A stretch of 64,000 nt of DNA. It comes from Lamellibrachia satsuma (lineage: Eukaryota > Annelida > Polychaeta > Sabellida > Siboglinidae). This document shows positions 48,000-59,972 of this stretch, piece by piece. Below the pieces are notes generated by a model, which saw only the letters and a program-made list of their open reading frames with translations, was not told where the DNA came from and ran no database searches. Positions within the stretch are counted from its first letter, which is position 1; each line of letters opens with the position of its first letter. The translations under genes were made by a program, and so were the position numbers. The stretch spans positions 3,923,501 through 3,987,500 of the forward strand of contig BSQZ01000038.1 of NCBI GenBank assembly GCA_033239005.1, read 5' to 3'.

Positions 48000-48203
48000 C
48001 AAAGGCCCAGATCATGGCAGATGGCAGGTGGACAAGGAAGTCATTCATTGGCTTATCGAGAGTCCCATCTATGTGTAATCCGCCCTCCTGAGACTGGTGT
48101 CAACCAATTTTTAAAACATATTCACACTGCTAGCAGTTACACAATCTGTAGATAATCTGTTCCATTCATTTATTGTCCTCTGTGAGAACGAGTACTTCCT
48201 GAT
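48000..48203 (-). mobile_element. CR1-like LINE fragment, 3' end (inverted)
   Basis: The minus strand reads IRKYSFSQRTINEWNRLSTD, then CVTASSVNMF, a stop, VDTSLRRADYT and a stop, then the family 3' UTR (GATAAGCCAATG..., TTGTCCACCTGCC). It ends abruptly at 48203, where the next fragment starts in the opposite orientation. Confidence 0.85.
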
Positions 48204-50620
48204 GTGTCTCAAGCAGAACAAGAGGCCACAGACAAACCAATATCAAATCGTCCGAAAAACATCTCTGAAACAGGTTATAGATGCATATGTTTAAATGCAA
48301 GGAGCATAGTAAATAAGAAAAACGAATTAAACATTATGGTAGAAGATATTGACCCTCACATAATTGGTATAACTGAATCATGGGCCAACATAGACATAAC
48401 AGATGCTGAATTAGGACTGACAGGATACATAATGTTTAGGAAAGATCAAATAGGAAGAAGGGGAGGGAGAGTTATTTTATATGTTAAAGAATCTATTCAG
48501 GCTTATGAAATAAAACTAGAAAGGGAAGCAGATTGCGATGAAGCTGTTTGGTGCAAAATTTTTCAGGAAATTCAAAATTAACTATTGGATTAGTTTACCG
48601 AAGTCCAAACATAAACGAAGAGGACAACACAAAAATAAAAACGCTATAAAGGAAGTTAGTAAAGGGGAATGTATCATAATGGGAGATTTTAACCATGGAC
48701 ACATACAATAGAATTATCTAGAGAGCATAGGGGGTGAGGACCAACAATTTCTATTTTTAATCCAGGATGGCTTTCTTACTCGGTACGTGCTAGAACCAAC
48801 CAGGGGAGAAAATGTATTAGATATAGTTTTGCATCACAAAAAGAATTAGTGGACAATGTAAAAATACTTGAACCATTGGGTAACAGTGACCATAATCAAA
48901 TACATTTTGACATCAATGTAAAATCAGAAAGTAAAAATGAGAAAACGTACAAGAGAAACTTCCACAAAGGTAACTACAAAGATATGAGAAAATACTTAGC
49001 AAAGCTAGATTGGAATAACATGCTGATGAATAAGACCGCAATTGAATGTTGGAATATTCTAAAATATGAAATTGAGAGTATCATCGATAAATTTGTTCCC
49101 TTCCAAAAACAAGGAAAACAGTGTAGAAAGAAACACTTGTCAAAAGAGGCTATTAGAAAAATAGTGTTAAAACAAACTATGTGGAGGGTTTATAGGCGTA
49201 CCAGAAAGGAAGACGACTATGCAAATTACAAAGAGGCACTTAATGCAGTTACAACTGAAATCAGACAATCTAAAAGAAACTATGAGCAAAAATTAGCATG
49301 TAACATAAAAAATGACAGCAAGAGTTTTTATGCATATGTCAGGAGTAAACAAAACGTACAAGACAAGGTTGGACCTCTAGAAGACAGTGCTGGAAATATA
49401 ATATCACAGGGGTTTTTAATGGCGGAAGACCTAAATGATTACTTCAGTTCAGTGTTTACCAAAGAAGATATTAGTTCATTACCAGTTGCTGATGCTAAAT
49501 TTCAGGAGGCTAAATCTGACTATTTAGGACCGTTAGTTGTAACTCCAGAAATGGTAGCTCAGAAAGTAAAGGCAATGAAGGATAATAAATCACCGGGAGT
49601 GGATGGGATTCCTCCAAAATGATTAATGGAAACAGTAGAACAAATCAGTATACCACTTGCAAGAGTATTCAACTTGTCATTAAAAGAGGGAGTTGTTCCG
49701 TTTGAATGGAAAGAAGCAAATATTATACCATTATTTCAAAAGGGTTCGAGAAATAAGTCAGAAAATTGCAGACCAGTGAGTTTAATGTCAGTGATTTGTA
49801 AATTATTAGAAAGGTTAATTAAAGACCATATGGTGGAATTCCTCATTAAGCATAAATTATTAAATTCATCTCAACATGGATTCCTTAAAGCGAGGTCATG
49901 CTTAACAAATATGTTATGTTTTTTGAAGAAATCACTAAGTGGATAGACGTGGGATTGCCAGTAGATATTATCTACTTAGATTTTCAGAAAGCTTTTGACA
50001 AAGTGCCACATCAAAGATTACTACTTAAATTAAAAGCCCATGGTATCGGGGATAGCATAACTGACTGGATAGAACAATGGCTGACTGACAGAAGAGTTGT
50101 AGTAGATGGAGAAGTTTCGAATTGGAAATCGGTTTTGAGTGGGGTACCTCAAGTATTAGGACCTATATTATTCTTAATATATATCAATGACTTGGACGAC
50201 AGTATAACAAGTAATGTACTGAAATTTGCAGATGACACAAAACTGTTTAGAAAGGTTAATACTGATGGTGATAAACAACATTTATAAAACGATCTAGACA
50301 GATTAGTGAAATGGTCTGAGAAATGGCAGATGTTGTTCAATTTTGGGAAATGTAAATGCCTACATACAGGACATGGGAACTTGGAGGTAAACTATAAAAT
50401 GGGAGATACTGTTCTGGGTACTACTGTAAAAGAAAAGGACTTAGGAGTTACAATAAGCGCTGATATGAAAGTTTCAGAGCAGTGTGGTATTGTAGCTTCA
50501 AAGGGTAATCAAATTCTTGGATTGATTAGAAGAAACATAATATACAAGGAAAAAAGTTAATTATACCTCTTTATAAAGCAATAGTTAGACCTCATTTAGA
50601 ATACTGTATACAAGCATGGA
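48204..50620 (+). mobile_element. CR1/jockey-type LINE, copy 1 (longest, dead)
   Basis: Encodes a non-LTR retrotransposon ORF2 in several broken pieces. The APE-type endonuclease (about 48270-48910) shows LNARSIVNK, GITESW, VYRSPN, GDFN and SDHN. The reverse transcriptase (about 49560-50270) shows KSPGVDGIP, YLDFQKAFDKVPHQRLL, GVPQ, LGPILFLIYIND and FADDTKLF. The thumb follows, with KDLGVTISADMKVSEQCGI. Damage: a frameshift near 48560, stops at 48714-48716, 49620-49622 and 50285-50287, a frameshift near 49910, and loss of Gly-Ser from the PQGSVLGP motif at about 50149. The 3' end is missing after LEYCIQAW. No target duplication seen. Confidence 0.9.
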
Positions 50621-51044
50621 TACATCAATAATAACACGCTTCAATTCATCCCTTTTTAGCCACACGTATTATTTTGCACCGTTACACCCACTGCATGTTA
50701 AGTGTGTGCAGTCTGCGCACCACAGGCAAACTTCTATGTTAGCCCCTGAAGGGTCAACACCGAGTAAATTCACTCAAGACTTATCACCATCCACAGGTGT
50801 GATGAACACTTAATTAGCTTGTTCAATATGGCATTGTAAGTGGTCCATTGACCGCTGATGGAGGGTGACATAAACGCTGCATCACTTTGAGTTATAGGCC
50901 ACTGTTTGTCTTGAACCTATGCCATTAAACAGACTATGTCCCCAACTTTATATTTGAGGCAGGTCCGTCCTACTTATTCACTACTCTGGGGCCGTTTGGC
51001 ACTTGACATTTTGGTAACAGGATGGATACAAATAATTGACAATC
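50621..51044. other. Spacer between LINE copies 1 and 2
   Basis: About 420 bp with no similarity that I can see to the LINE family or other repeats in the window. No coding potential. Confidence 0.5.
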
Positions 51045-52740
51045 TAATATTTATGCATATGTCGGGTGTAAGACAAGGTTGGACCACAAGAAGACAGTGC
51101 TGGAAATATAAATCACAAGGTTGTTTAATGGCGAAAAACCTAAATGGATACTTTATTTCAGTGTTTACCAGAGAGAATATTAGTTCATTACCAGTTCCAG
51201 ATGCTGAATTTCAGGGCAGTTAATTGTAACTCCAGAAATGGTAGCTAAGAAAATAAAGGCAATGAAGGATAATAAATCACCTGGAGTGGATGAAATTCCA
51301 CCAAAACTACTAATGGAAAGAGTAGAACAAATTAGTATACCACTTGCAAAAGTGTTCAACTTGTCATTAAAAGAGGGATCGAGTGGTTCCTTTTGAATGG
51401 AAAGAAGCAAACATCATACCATTATTTAAAAAGGGTTTGAGAAATAAGTTAGAGAATTACAGACCAGTAAGTTTAAAATCAGTGATTTGTTAATTACTAG
51501 AAAGGTTAATTAAAGACCATATGGTGGACTTCCTTGTTATGCATAAATTATTAAATCCATCTCAACGTGGATTCCTAAAAGCAAGGTTATGCTTAACAAA
51601 TATGTTTTTTTGTTGAAGTAATCACTAAGTGGATAGATGAGGGATCACCAGTACATATTATATACTTAGATTTTTAGAAAGCTTTCAACAAAGTGCCACA
51701 TCAAAGATTACTTAAAAGCCCATAGTATCAGGGACAGCATAATCGACTGGATAGAACAATGGCTGACTGATAGAAGACAGCATGTTGTATTAGAAGGGGA
51801 TGTTTCAAATTGGAGTGGGGTACCACAAGGATCAGTATTAGGACCTGTATTATTCTTAATATATGTCAACGACTTGGATTATAATATAACAAGTGACGTA
51901 CTGAAATTTGCGGATGACACAAAATTGTTTAGAAGGGTTAACAATGATGGTGATAAACAACATTTACAAAATGATCTAGACAAATTAGTTAAAGAAGCAT
52001 GAAAAACGGCAGATGTTATTAAATTTTGGGAAATGTAAATGCTTACATACAGAACACGGGAACTTGGATGTAAACTATAAAATGGGAGATACCGTTCTAG
52101 GTACTACTGTGAAAGAAAAGAACTTAAGGAGTAAAAATAAGTGATGATATGAAAGTTTCATAGCACTGGTATTGCAGCTTCAAAGGGTAATAACATTTTC
52201 GGGTTGATTAGGAGAAATGTGACATACAAGGAAAAAAGCTAATTATACCTCTGTATAAAGCAATAGTTAGGCCTCATTTAGAATACTTGAATTAATACAG
52301 AGGAGAGCTACTCCAGAACTGAGAGACCTTAGTTATGCAGACCGTCTAAAAGAATGTGGTTTATCAACCCTAGAGACAAGGAGGCTAGAGAAGATCAAAC
52401 TGAAGTTTTTAAGATATTGAATGGGTATGAAAATATTAAAATAGTTTTTTTCACTTAAGAACCCTAGTAGAACTAGAGAACATAAGGTAACACTAGTAAA
52501 TGATCAGTGTAGATTGGATATCAGGAAGTTCTCACTCGTTCTCACGATAAATGAATGGAACAAATTATCTACAGATTGTGTAACAGCTAGCAGCATGAAT
52601 ATTTTTAAAAACAAGGTTGACACATATCTCAGGAGGGCGGGTTACACATAAACGATAAAATTTTGGAATCTCGATAAGCCAATGGCTTCCTTGTCCATTT
52701 GCCATTGCCTTGGATGGCAATCTTGTTAAATTATACGTGG
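51045..52740 (+). mobile_element. CR1-like LINE, copy 2 (5'-truncated, dead)
   Basis: Starts in the linker before the reverse transcriptase (matches copy 1 from about 49330). It retains KSPGVDEIPPKLLMERVEQI, VPQGSVLGPVLFLIYVNDL and FADDTKLF, which shows that Gly-Ser was present in the family. Many frameshifts and stops. Unlike copy 1 it keeps the C-terminus (VDTYLRRAGYT and stop) and the 3' UTR (GATAAGCCAATGGCTTCCTT, GGCAATCTTGTTAAAT), with an internal gap around 52290. Confidence 0.88.
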
Positions 52741-52854
52741 CACTTACTGCTTGAAGCCATGTCACCATTCCTGTAAAATAATATTTGTCTTCTGCCACAG
52801 ATATTGTAATTGTTCTAACGAACAAAATTTACTCTCCTGTTTATCTTCTCACAA

Positions 52855-52902
52855 GAAGGGCACCGTGGCCCATGTGGGGTACCGTGGCCCAAGTGGGGCA
52901 CC
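52855..52902. repeat. Short tandem duplication
   Basis: GGGCACCGTGGCCCATGTGG and GGTACCGTGGCCCAAGTGGG, two copies side by side just before LINE copy 3. Confidence 0.75.
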
Positions 52903-52903
52903 A

Positions 52904-53556
52904 AAAAGCAGTTATACAATCCGTAGATAATTTGTTCCATTCATTTATTGTCCTCTGTGAGAATGAGTACTTCCTGATATCCAATCTACACTGATATTTC
53001 TGTCAATATTTTTATACCCATTCAATATCTTAAAAACGTAAATCTGATCTCCTCTTAACCTCCTTGTCTCTAGAGTTGTTAAACCACATTCTTTCAGGCG
53101 TTCTTCATAACTAAGGTCTGTAAATTCTGGAGTAATTTTAGTTGCTCTCCTCTGTATGCGTTCAAACGTATCTATCCTTCTTACAGCATGGTTTCTGTGC
53201 TTGTATACAGTATTCTAAATGAGGTCTAACTATTGCTTTTTACAGAGGTATAATTAGCTTTTTATCCTTGTATGTTAAGTTTCTTCTAATCAACCCAAGA
53301 ATTTCATTACCCTTTGAAGCTGCAATACCACATTGCTCTGAAACTTTCATATCAGCACTTATTGTAACTCCTAAGTCCTTTTCTTTGACAGTAGTACCCA
53401 GAACAGTATCTCCCATTTTATAGTTTGCATCCAAGTTCCCACGTATGTGGGCATTTACATTTCCCAAAATTGAACAACATCTGCCATTTCTCAGACCATT
53501 TCATTAATCTGTCTAGATTGTTTTGTAAATGTTGTTTATCACCGTCAGTGTTAGCA
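52904..53556 (-). mobile_element. CR1-like LINE, copy 3 (inverted fragment)
   Basis: The minus strand carries the thumb to C-terminal part of ORF2: MGDTVLGTTVKEKDLGVTIS, KVSEQCGIAASKGNEILGLI, then LERIQRRA-type and RLKECGLTTLETRRL-type segments. Oddly it lacks the last residues and the 3' UTR, which LINE copies usually retain, and stops at AGCAGTTA (52904). Its other end is at the same point as in copy 4. Confidence 0.88.
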
Positions 53557-53559
53557 AGT

Positions 53560-54530
53560 TATACTGTATCTGTTCCATCATTCGCCCGCCCATATTTGGT
53601 TTCATGAAACACAATTAATGTATAAACATAATTTCACTGTTACCAGATGCTATTTGGCCACAAATCATGGCCTGTAATTATAATGACTGATTAAGACCAA
53701 GCATTCTAAGGACACGATGTCATGAAACAAACATACCAAAAAGGTCACAGTTATGTGTAGGAAATAAAGTTGCATAGACCAAAACATTTAAGTCACTGCA
53801 AATGTTAGTTGTTTTGAAATCAATCTCTTATAAATTCTTTTGGCAAAAATATGAAATTTGAACCATATCTTGTAATGAATCTTTAACCAATTCATATCAC
53901 ATTATTAAAACATAGAAATATATTTTTTATTTGGGAGCAAAACTATACATGAAATTGTTCATGCAATCAACATAATTTTTGGAAATCTAATTAATGGAAG
54001 AAGGGACCATTAAGTGTTTCACGTAGGCAACAGCAACTAGCTGTACACCGGCTTCATATCGACATGAATCATGTGACCTATGATCCTGTGACTGCCATCT
54101 TGAATTACATGACTTTGATCAATATAAATTAATTTAATTGACGCATCAGTACTGTTGTTTGCATGAGTCACAATGATACAGAAACACAATACAAAGAAAT
54201 ATCACCCAGACCTACAGAGTAACCAACATTTAAAGAAAATAATGTGTAGATTTACCTGAAATTTGAGTTGGGGGTTATAATCTTTAGTGCGGCATACCTG
54301 CATAGGTTCTATCTGAAATTATGGCGGTAAATCGTCTTATGTGTAAGGTTGACAAAAACACATAAATGCATGTATTCATATTTAACCCTCCAAATGTGTA
54401 GTCTATGCAAAAAATGCATATGGCAACACTAGATGGTTAATTTATAATTGCACCAAACCTTGCACTTCTAGTCACGAAACTGCCCCCATAGATCAACATG
54501 AGGCACTTAATCACTTCAGACGGCTGTGTG
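53560..54530. other. Intergenic, nothing firmly recognised
   Basis: TTTGGTTTCATGAAACACAA at 53597 vaguely recalls the MITE arm GTGGTTTAATGAACCACA. Otherwise unremarkable AT-rich DNA. Confidence 0.5.
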
Positions 54531-54536
54531 TTGTAG

Positions 54537-54617
54537 GTTCACCGAGATGCACCGTCAGTCTCCTACAGCCGTCACCAAGAGCAGACGTACACAGAACAGT
54601 CGGCATCTGGACGTTTG
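54537..54617 (+). CDS. Exon-like segment, gene unrecognised
   Basis: 81 bp of about 53% GC in AT-rich surroundings, preceded by GTGTGTTGTAG (acceptor, 54526-54536) and followed by GTGAGC (donor, 54618). All three frames are open. Frame 1 reads VHRDAPSVSYSRHQEQTYTE, frame 3 reads RCTVSLLQPSPRADVHRTVG. I cannot decide the frame or recognise the protein. Confidence 0.3.
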
Positions 54618-54619
54618 GT

Positions 54620-55028
54620 GAGCTCCTACATAACAATTGCTTTATGCAAATGTTTTATGGTTACTCGAAGGTTTAGCATTCTATAGAAGTTATTTTGTAT
54701 TGCATATGCTTACTCGTTGTATTAATTTAACAGTATCAACCATATGTTTATAAACACCACTGAGTTGGTCGTTGAATATACAGGGGTAATTTTAGTGCTA
54801 TTCTGATATGTTTCTTCAAAAATGCAATAATGTAATACATAATAATGTAAACAAAAGTAAAAAAACAAAAACCATTTATAACATAAAACATATAGCATTT
54901 TTACTGGTCTACATTTGCCACGTAGCCCAGTAAAAATCTAATAAAATAAATAAAAATAAGTTAAAATATGTTAATTACGTTAAATAAATAAATAGAACAT
55001 CCATGTTATTGCATGAGAATTGACAGAT
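54620..55028. other. Intergenic, nothing recognised
   Basis: AT-rich, with A-rich runs at 54850-54990 and no gene. Confidence 0.5.
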
Positions 55029-55029
55029 A

Positions 55030-55165
55030 TTTGATAAGGGTGGGCTACACATAGATGAGAAAATTGTTGAACTCTTGATAAGCCAATGGCTTCCTTGTCC
55101 ACTTTGCCATCTGGAACTTGTTGTTTGGGATGGCAATCTTGTTAAATCTTGTTGATGTAAATGTA
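55030..55165 (+). mobile_element. CR1-like LINE 3'-UTR fragment
   Basis: GGGTGGGCTACACATAGATG, GATAAGCCAATGGCTTCCTT and GATGGCAATCTTGTTAAATC match the 3' UTR of copy 2. Only the last residues of ORF2 and the UTR are present, a severe 5' truncation. Confidence 0.8.
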
Positions 55166-55544
55166 ACATTCTAAGAAATGCAGACAAGAAAGATCAACCT
55201 GTCCACCAGATATAGCTGATGATAATTATTAAACCATTAAAAAAAAAATTTGTCAGAATTTAAAATTGCTGTGGGATGAATGCTGAATATTCGTATTCAT
55301 TACTTGCTTCGAAGAACTCTGTTATTTGTACTCGTAGAAGATTAAAAAATCACTCTCCTATTCATGCATAATTGTTTTTGTTGAAAATGTAACTACTCTG
55401 TGCATGCTGGGGGCTGGATATGCATGCTAGAAAATTTTGATGGACCTAGTAACTTATTTCCTACACATTAAGGAATGTGGTCCACTTGAAAGTACAATGT
55501 CTGATCAGTGTTATCGTAAAGTTATGTTTTATAAGATATTTAAC

Positions 55545-56346
55545 AAGATTTGCCATCCATGCCAAAGGCCCAGATGGCAAGTGGACAAGGAAGCCATTGG
55601 CTTATCGAGAGTTCATCAGTGTTCATTAACATGTAACCCACTCTCCTGAGATATGTGTCAAACTTGTTTTTAAAAATATTCACGCTGCTAGCAGTTATAC
55701 AATCCGTAGATAATTTGTTCCATTCATTTATTGTCCTCTGTGAGAATGAGTACTTCCTGATATCCAATCTACACTGATATTTCTGTCAATATTTTTATAC
55801 CCATTCAATATCTTAAAAACGTCAATCTGATCTCCTCTTAACCTCATTGTCTCTAGAGTTGTTAAACCACATTCTTTCAGGCGTTCTTCATAACTAAGGT
55901 CTCTCAGTTCTGGAATAATTTTAGTTGCTCTCCTCTGTATGCATTCAAATGTATCTATATCCTTCTTACGGCATGGTTTCTGTGCTTGTATACAGTATTC
56001 TAAATGAGGTATAACTATTGCTTTATACAGAGATATAATTAGCTTATTTTCCTTGTGTGTTATGTTTCTCCTAATCAACCCAAGAATTTGATTACCCTTT
56101 GAAGCTGCAATACCACACTGCTCTGAAACTTTCATATCAGCACTTATTGTAACTCCTAAGTCCTGTTCTTTTACAGTAGTACCCAGAGCAGTATCTCCCA
56201 TTTTATAGTTTGCATCCAATTTTCCCACGTCCTGTATGTGGGCATTTATATTTCCCAAAATTGAACAACATTTGCCATTTCTCAGACCATTTCATTAATC
56301 TGTCTAGATTGTTTTGTAAATGTTGTTTATCACCATCAGTGTTAGT
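55545..56346 (-). mobile_element. CR1-like LINE, copy 4 (inverted)
   Basis: 3' UTR (55545-55640), then ORF2 C-terminus upward. One frame is open for 176 codons (56258-55728): [40 protein letters not shown], then RRATKIIPELRDLSYEERLK and the C-terminal KYSFSQRTINEWNKLSTD in a second frame. It is the best preserved C-terminal half in the window and very similar to copy 3. It ends at 56346, at the same element position as copy 3. Confidence 0.9.
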
Positions 56347-56654
56347 AAAGTTGCAGGCCAAAAAATATTAAACACATTTTTCATTGGTGACTGCATGTAA
56401 CTTTGACAGTAAATGCTGACTTGTTTTTCACTTATGTCACACTTGTGTTTGCTACTTTTCTACCTAAGTACTTTTTTTATAAACAATTTACTTAAGTAGT
56501 TTTTTGGGTGGTAATTTTACTTTTGCTTAGTTACTTTGTTGGGCTACTTGTTACAGCACTGTCTAACGTTTGTTTACACACTGAGGAGTTTAACCTGTTT
56601 AACCATTGAACCATCTGAAGTTAGGCTGGATAGAATCTGTGTCTACAAGTTAAT
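56347..56654. other. Spacer, nothing recognised
   Basis: About 300 bp rich in ACTTTTT/AAGTA words; no gene or repeat family recognised. Confidence 0.5.
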
Positions 56655-58965
56655 ACAGCTAGGTACACCAGCTACGTACACCAGCTAGGTAAACCAGCTA
56701 GGCAAACCAGCTATGCAAACCAGCTAGGTACACCAGCTAGGTACACCAGCTAGGTACACCAGCTAGGTAAAACAGCTAGGTACACCAGGTAGGTAAACCA
56801 GGTAGGTACACCAGCTAGGTAAACCAGCTAGGTACACCAGCTAGGTAAACCAGCTAGGCAAACCAGCTAGGCAAACCAGCTAGGCAAACCAGCTATGCAA
56901 ACCAGCTAGGTAAACCAGCTAGGTAAACCAGCTAGGTACACCAGCTAGGTACACCAGCTAGGTAAACCAGCTAGGTACACCAGCTAGGTAAACCAGGTAG
57001 GTACACCAGCTAGGTAAACCAGCTAGGTACACCAGCTAGGTAAACCAGCTAGGTAAACCAGCTAGGCAAACCAGCTAGGTACACCAGCTAGGTACACCAG
57101 CTAGGTAAACCAGCTAGGTACACCAGCTAGGTACACCAGCTAGGTAAACCAGCTAGGTACACCAGCTAGGTAAACCAGCTAGGTACACCAGCTAGGTAAA
57201 CCAGCTAGGTACACCAGCTAGGTGCACCAGCTAGGTAAACCAGCTAGGTACACCAGCTAGGTAAACCAGCTAGGTACACCAGCTAGGTAAACCAGCTAGG
57301 TGCACCAGCTAGGTACACCAACTATGTACACCAGCTAGGTAAACCAGCTAGGTACACCAGCTAGGTACACCAACTAGGTACACCAACTATGTACAACAGC
57401 TATGTACACCAGCTAGGTAAACCAGCTAGGTAAACCAGCTAGGTAAACCAGCTACGTAAACCAGCTACGTAAACCAGCTAGGTAAAACCAGCTAGGCAAA
57501 CCAGCTACGTAAACCATCTACGTACACCAGCTAGGTAAACCCAGCTAGGTACACCAGCTAGGTAAACCAGCTAGGCAAACCAGCTAGGTAAACCAGCTAA
57601 GTAAACCAGCTAGGTAAACCAGCTAGGTACACCAGCTAGGTAAACCAGCTAGGTGCACCAGCTAGGTAAACCAGCTAGGTGCACCAGCTAGGTAAACCAG
57701 CTAGGTACACCAGCTATGCAAACCAGCTAGGTAAACCAGCTAGGTAAACCAACTAGGTACACCAGCTAGGTAAACCAGCTAGGTAAACCAGCTAGGTAAA
57801 CCAGCTACGTACACCAGCTACGTAAACCAGCTAGGTACACCAGCTAGGTACACCAGCTAGGTACACCAACTATGTACACCAGCTAGGTAAACCAGCTAGG
57901 TACACCAGCTAGGTACACCAACTAGGTACACCAACTATGTACAACAGCTATGTACACCAGCTACGTAAACCAGCTAGGTACACCAGCTAGGTAAACCAGC
58001 TAGGTAAACCATCTAGGTAAACCAGCTAGGTAAAACCAGCTAGGCAAACCAGCTACGTAAACCATCTACGTACACCAGCTAGGTAAACCAGCTAGGTACA
58101 CCAGCTACGTAAACCAGCTAGGTAAACCATCTAGGTAAACCAGCTAGGTAAACCAGCTAGGTGCACCAGCTACGTACACCAGCTAGGTAAACCAGCTAGG
58201 TACACCAGCTAGGTACACCAGCTAGGTACACCAACTAGGTACACCAACTATGTACAACAGCTATGTACACCAGCTATGTAAACCAGCTAGGTAAACCAGC
58301 TAGGTACACCAGCTAGGTACACCAGCTAGGTACACCAACTATGTACAACAGCTAGGTAAACCAGCTAGGTACACCAGTTAGGTACACCAGCTAGGTACAC
58401 CAACTAGGTACACCAACTATGTACAACAGCTATGTACACCAGCTACGTAAACCAACTAGGTAAACCAGCTAGGTACACCAGCTAGGTACACCAACTAGGT
58501 ACACCAACTATGTACAACAGCTGTGTACACCAGCTACGTAAACCAGCTAGGTAAACCAGCTAGGTACACCAGCTAGGTACACCAGCTAGGTACACCAACT
58601 AGGTACACCAACTATGTACAACAGCTATGTACACCAGCTACGTAAACCAGCTAGGTACACCAGCTAGGTACACCAGCTAGGTACACCAGCTATGTACACC
58701 AGGTAGGTACACCAGCTATGTACACCAACTAGGTACATCAACTATGTACACCAGCTAGAAACACCAGGTAGGTACACCAACTAGGTACACCAACTAGGTA
58801 CACCAACTATGTACACCAGCTACGTACACCAGGTAGGTACACCAGCTAGGTACACCAGCTAGGTACACCAGGTAGGTATACCAACTAGGTACACCAACTA
58901 TGTACACCAGCTAGGTACACCAACTATGTACACCAGCTAGGTAAACCAGCTAGATAAACCTGCTG
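56655..58965. repeat. 13-bp satellite, 2.3 kb, ~177 copies
   Basis: Unit ACACCAGCTAGGT with a common AAACCAGCTAGGT variant and rarer GCACC, CTACGT, CTATGT, AACTAGGT and CAACTAT forms. Stops in every frame rule out coding. A longer block (CTAGGTACACCAACTAGGTA, CACCAACTATGTACAACAGC, TATGTACACCAGCTACGT) recurs about six times from 57.36 to 58.65 kb, which shows higher-order structure in the right half only. Confidence 0.97.
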
Positions 58966-59325
58966 CGAGACAGTTTACTAAGTAGGTTTACTGTATTCAT
59001 GTAACATTCCTGGGAGGAAGGACCGTATCAGCTACGTGTGTTTATATGAACAAACAGCTGTAAAGTATCGAGGAGTTGATGACTTTCACAGGTAGCATGG
59101 AACTTACCTACCACATTATGTCGTTGAGAGACGGTCATTTTATTTATATAATTATTGGAATGGTTTGGGTCAAAACACAATTACACGGTACTTGCACTTG
59201 AGTTGTGTCTTATTGCTGAGGATTTGTACTTTAAAACTTAAAGCAGATGCACTTGTTATCAGTCAAGTTTAATTGGCACTCAACCAGGTGATGTGAGCCA
59301 GTTTGTAACTAGACATAGGCTTCGG
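58966..59325. other. Spacer between satellites, nothing recognised
   Basis: About 360 bp of ordinary sequence with no gene. Confidence 0.5.
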
Positions 59326-59972
59326 AAGCCGTTTAGTGTGGGGGCTGAAGGTCTAGTGTGGGGGCTGAAGGTTTAGTGTGGGGGCTGAATGTTTAGTGTG
59401 GGGGCTAAAGGTTTAGTGTGGGGGCTGAAGGTTTAGTGTGGGGGCTGAATGTTTAGTGTGGGGGCTGAAGGTTTAGTGTGGGGGCTGAAGGTTTAGTGTG
59501 GGGGCTGAAGATTTAGTGTGGGGGCTGAAGGTTTAGTGTTGGGGCTGAAGGTTTAGTGTGGGGCCTGAAGATTTAGTGTGGGGGCTGAAGGTTTAGTGTG
59601 TGGGCTGAATGTTTAGTGTGGGGGCTGAAGGTTTAGTGTGGGGGCTGAAGGTTTAGAGTGGGGGCTGAAGGTTTAGTGTGGGGGCTGAAGGTTTAGTGTG
59701 GGGGCTGAAGGTTTAGTGTGATGGCTGAAAATGTAGTGTGGGGGCTGAAGATTTAGTGTGGGCCCTGAAGGTTTAGTGTGTGGGCTGAAGGTTTAGTGTG
59801 GGGGTTAAAGGTTTAGTGTGGGGGCTGAAGGTTTAGTGTGGGGGCTGAAGGTTTAGTGTGGGAGCTGAAGGTTTAGTGTGGGGGCTGAAGGTTTAGTGTG
59901 GGGCTGAAGGTTTAGTGTGGGGGCTGAAGGTTTAGTGTGGGAGCTGAAGGTTTATTGTGGGAGCTGAAGTTG
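59326..59972 (+). repeat. 20-bp G-rich satellite, ~32 copies
   Basis: Unit GGTTTAGTGTGGGGGCTGAA. Most copies are identical; variants change the G run (GGGCC, GTGGG, GGAGC) or GGTTTAG to TGTTTAG/GATTTAG. All G5 runs are on the + strand. Confidence 0.97.
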
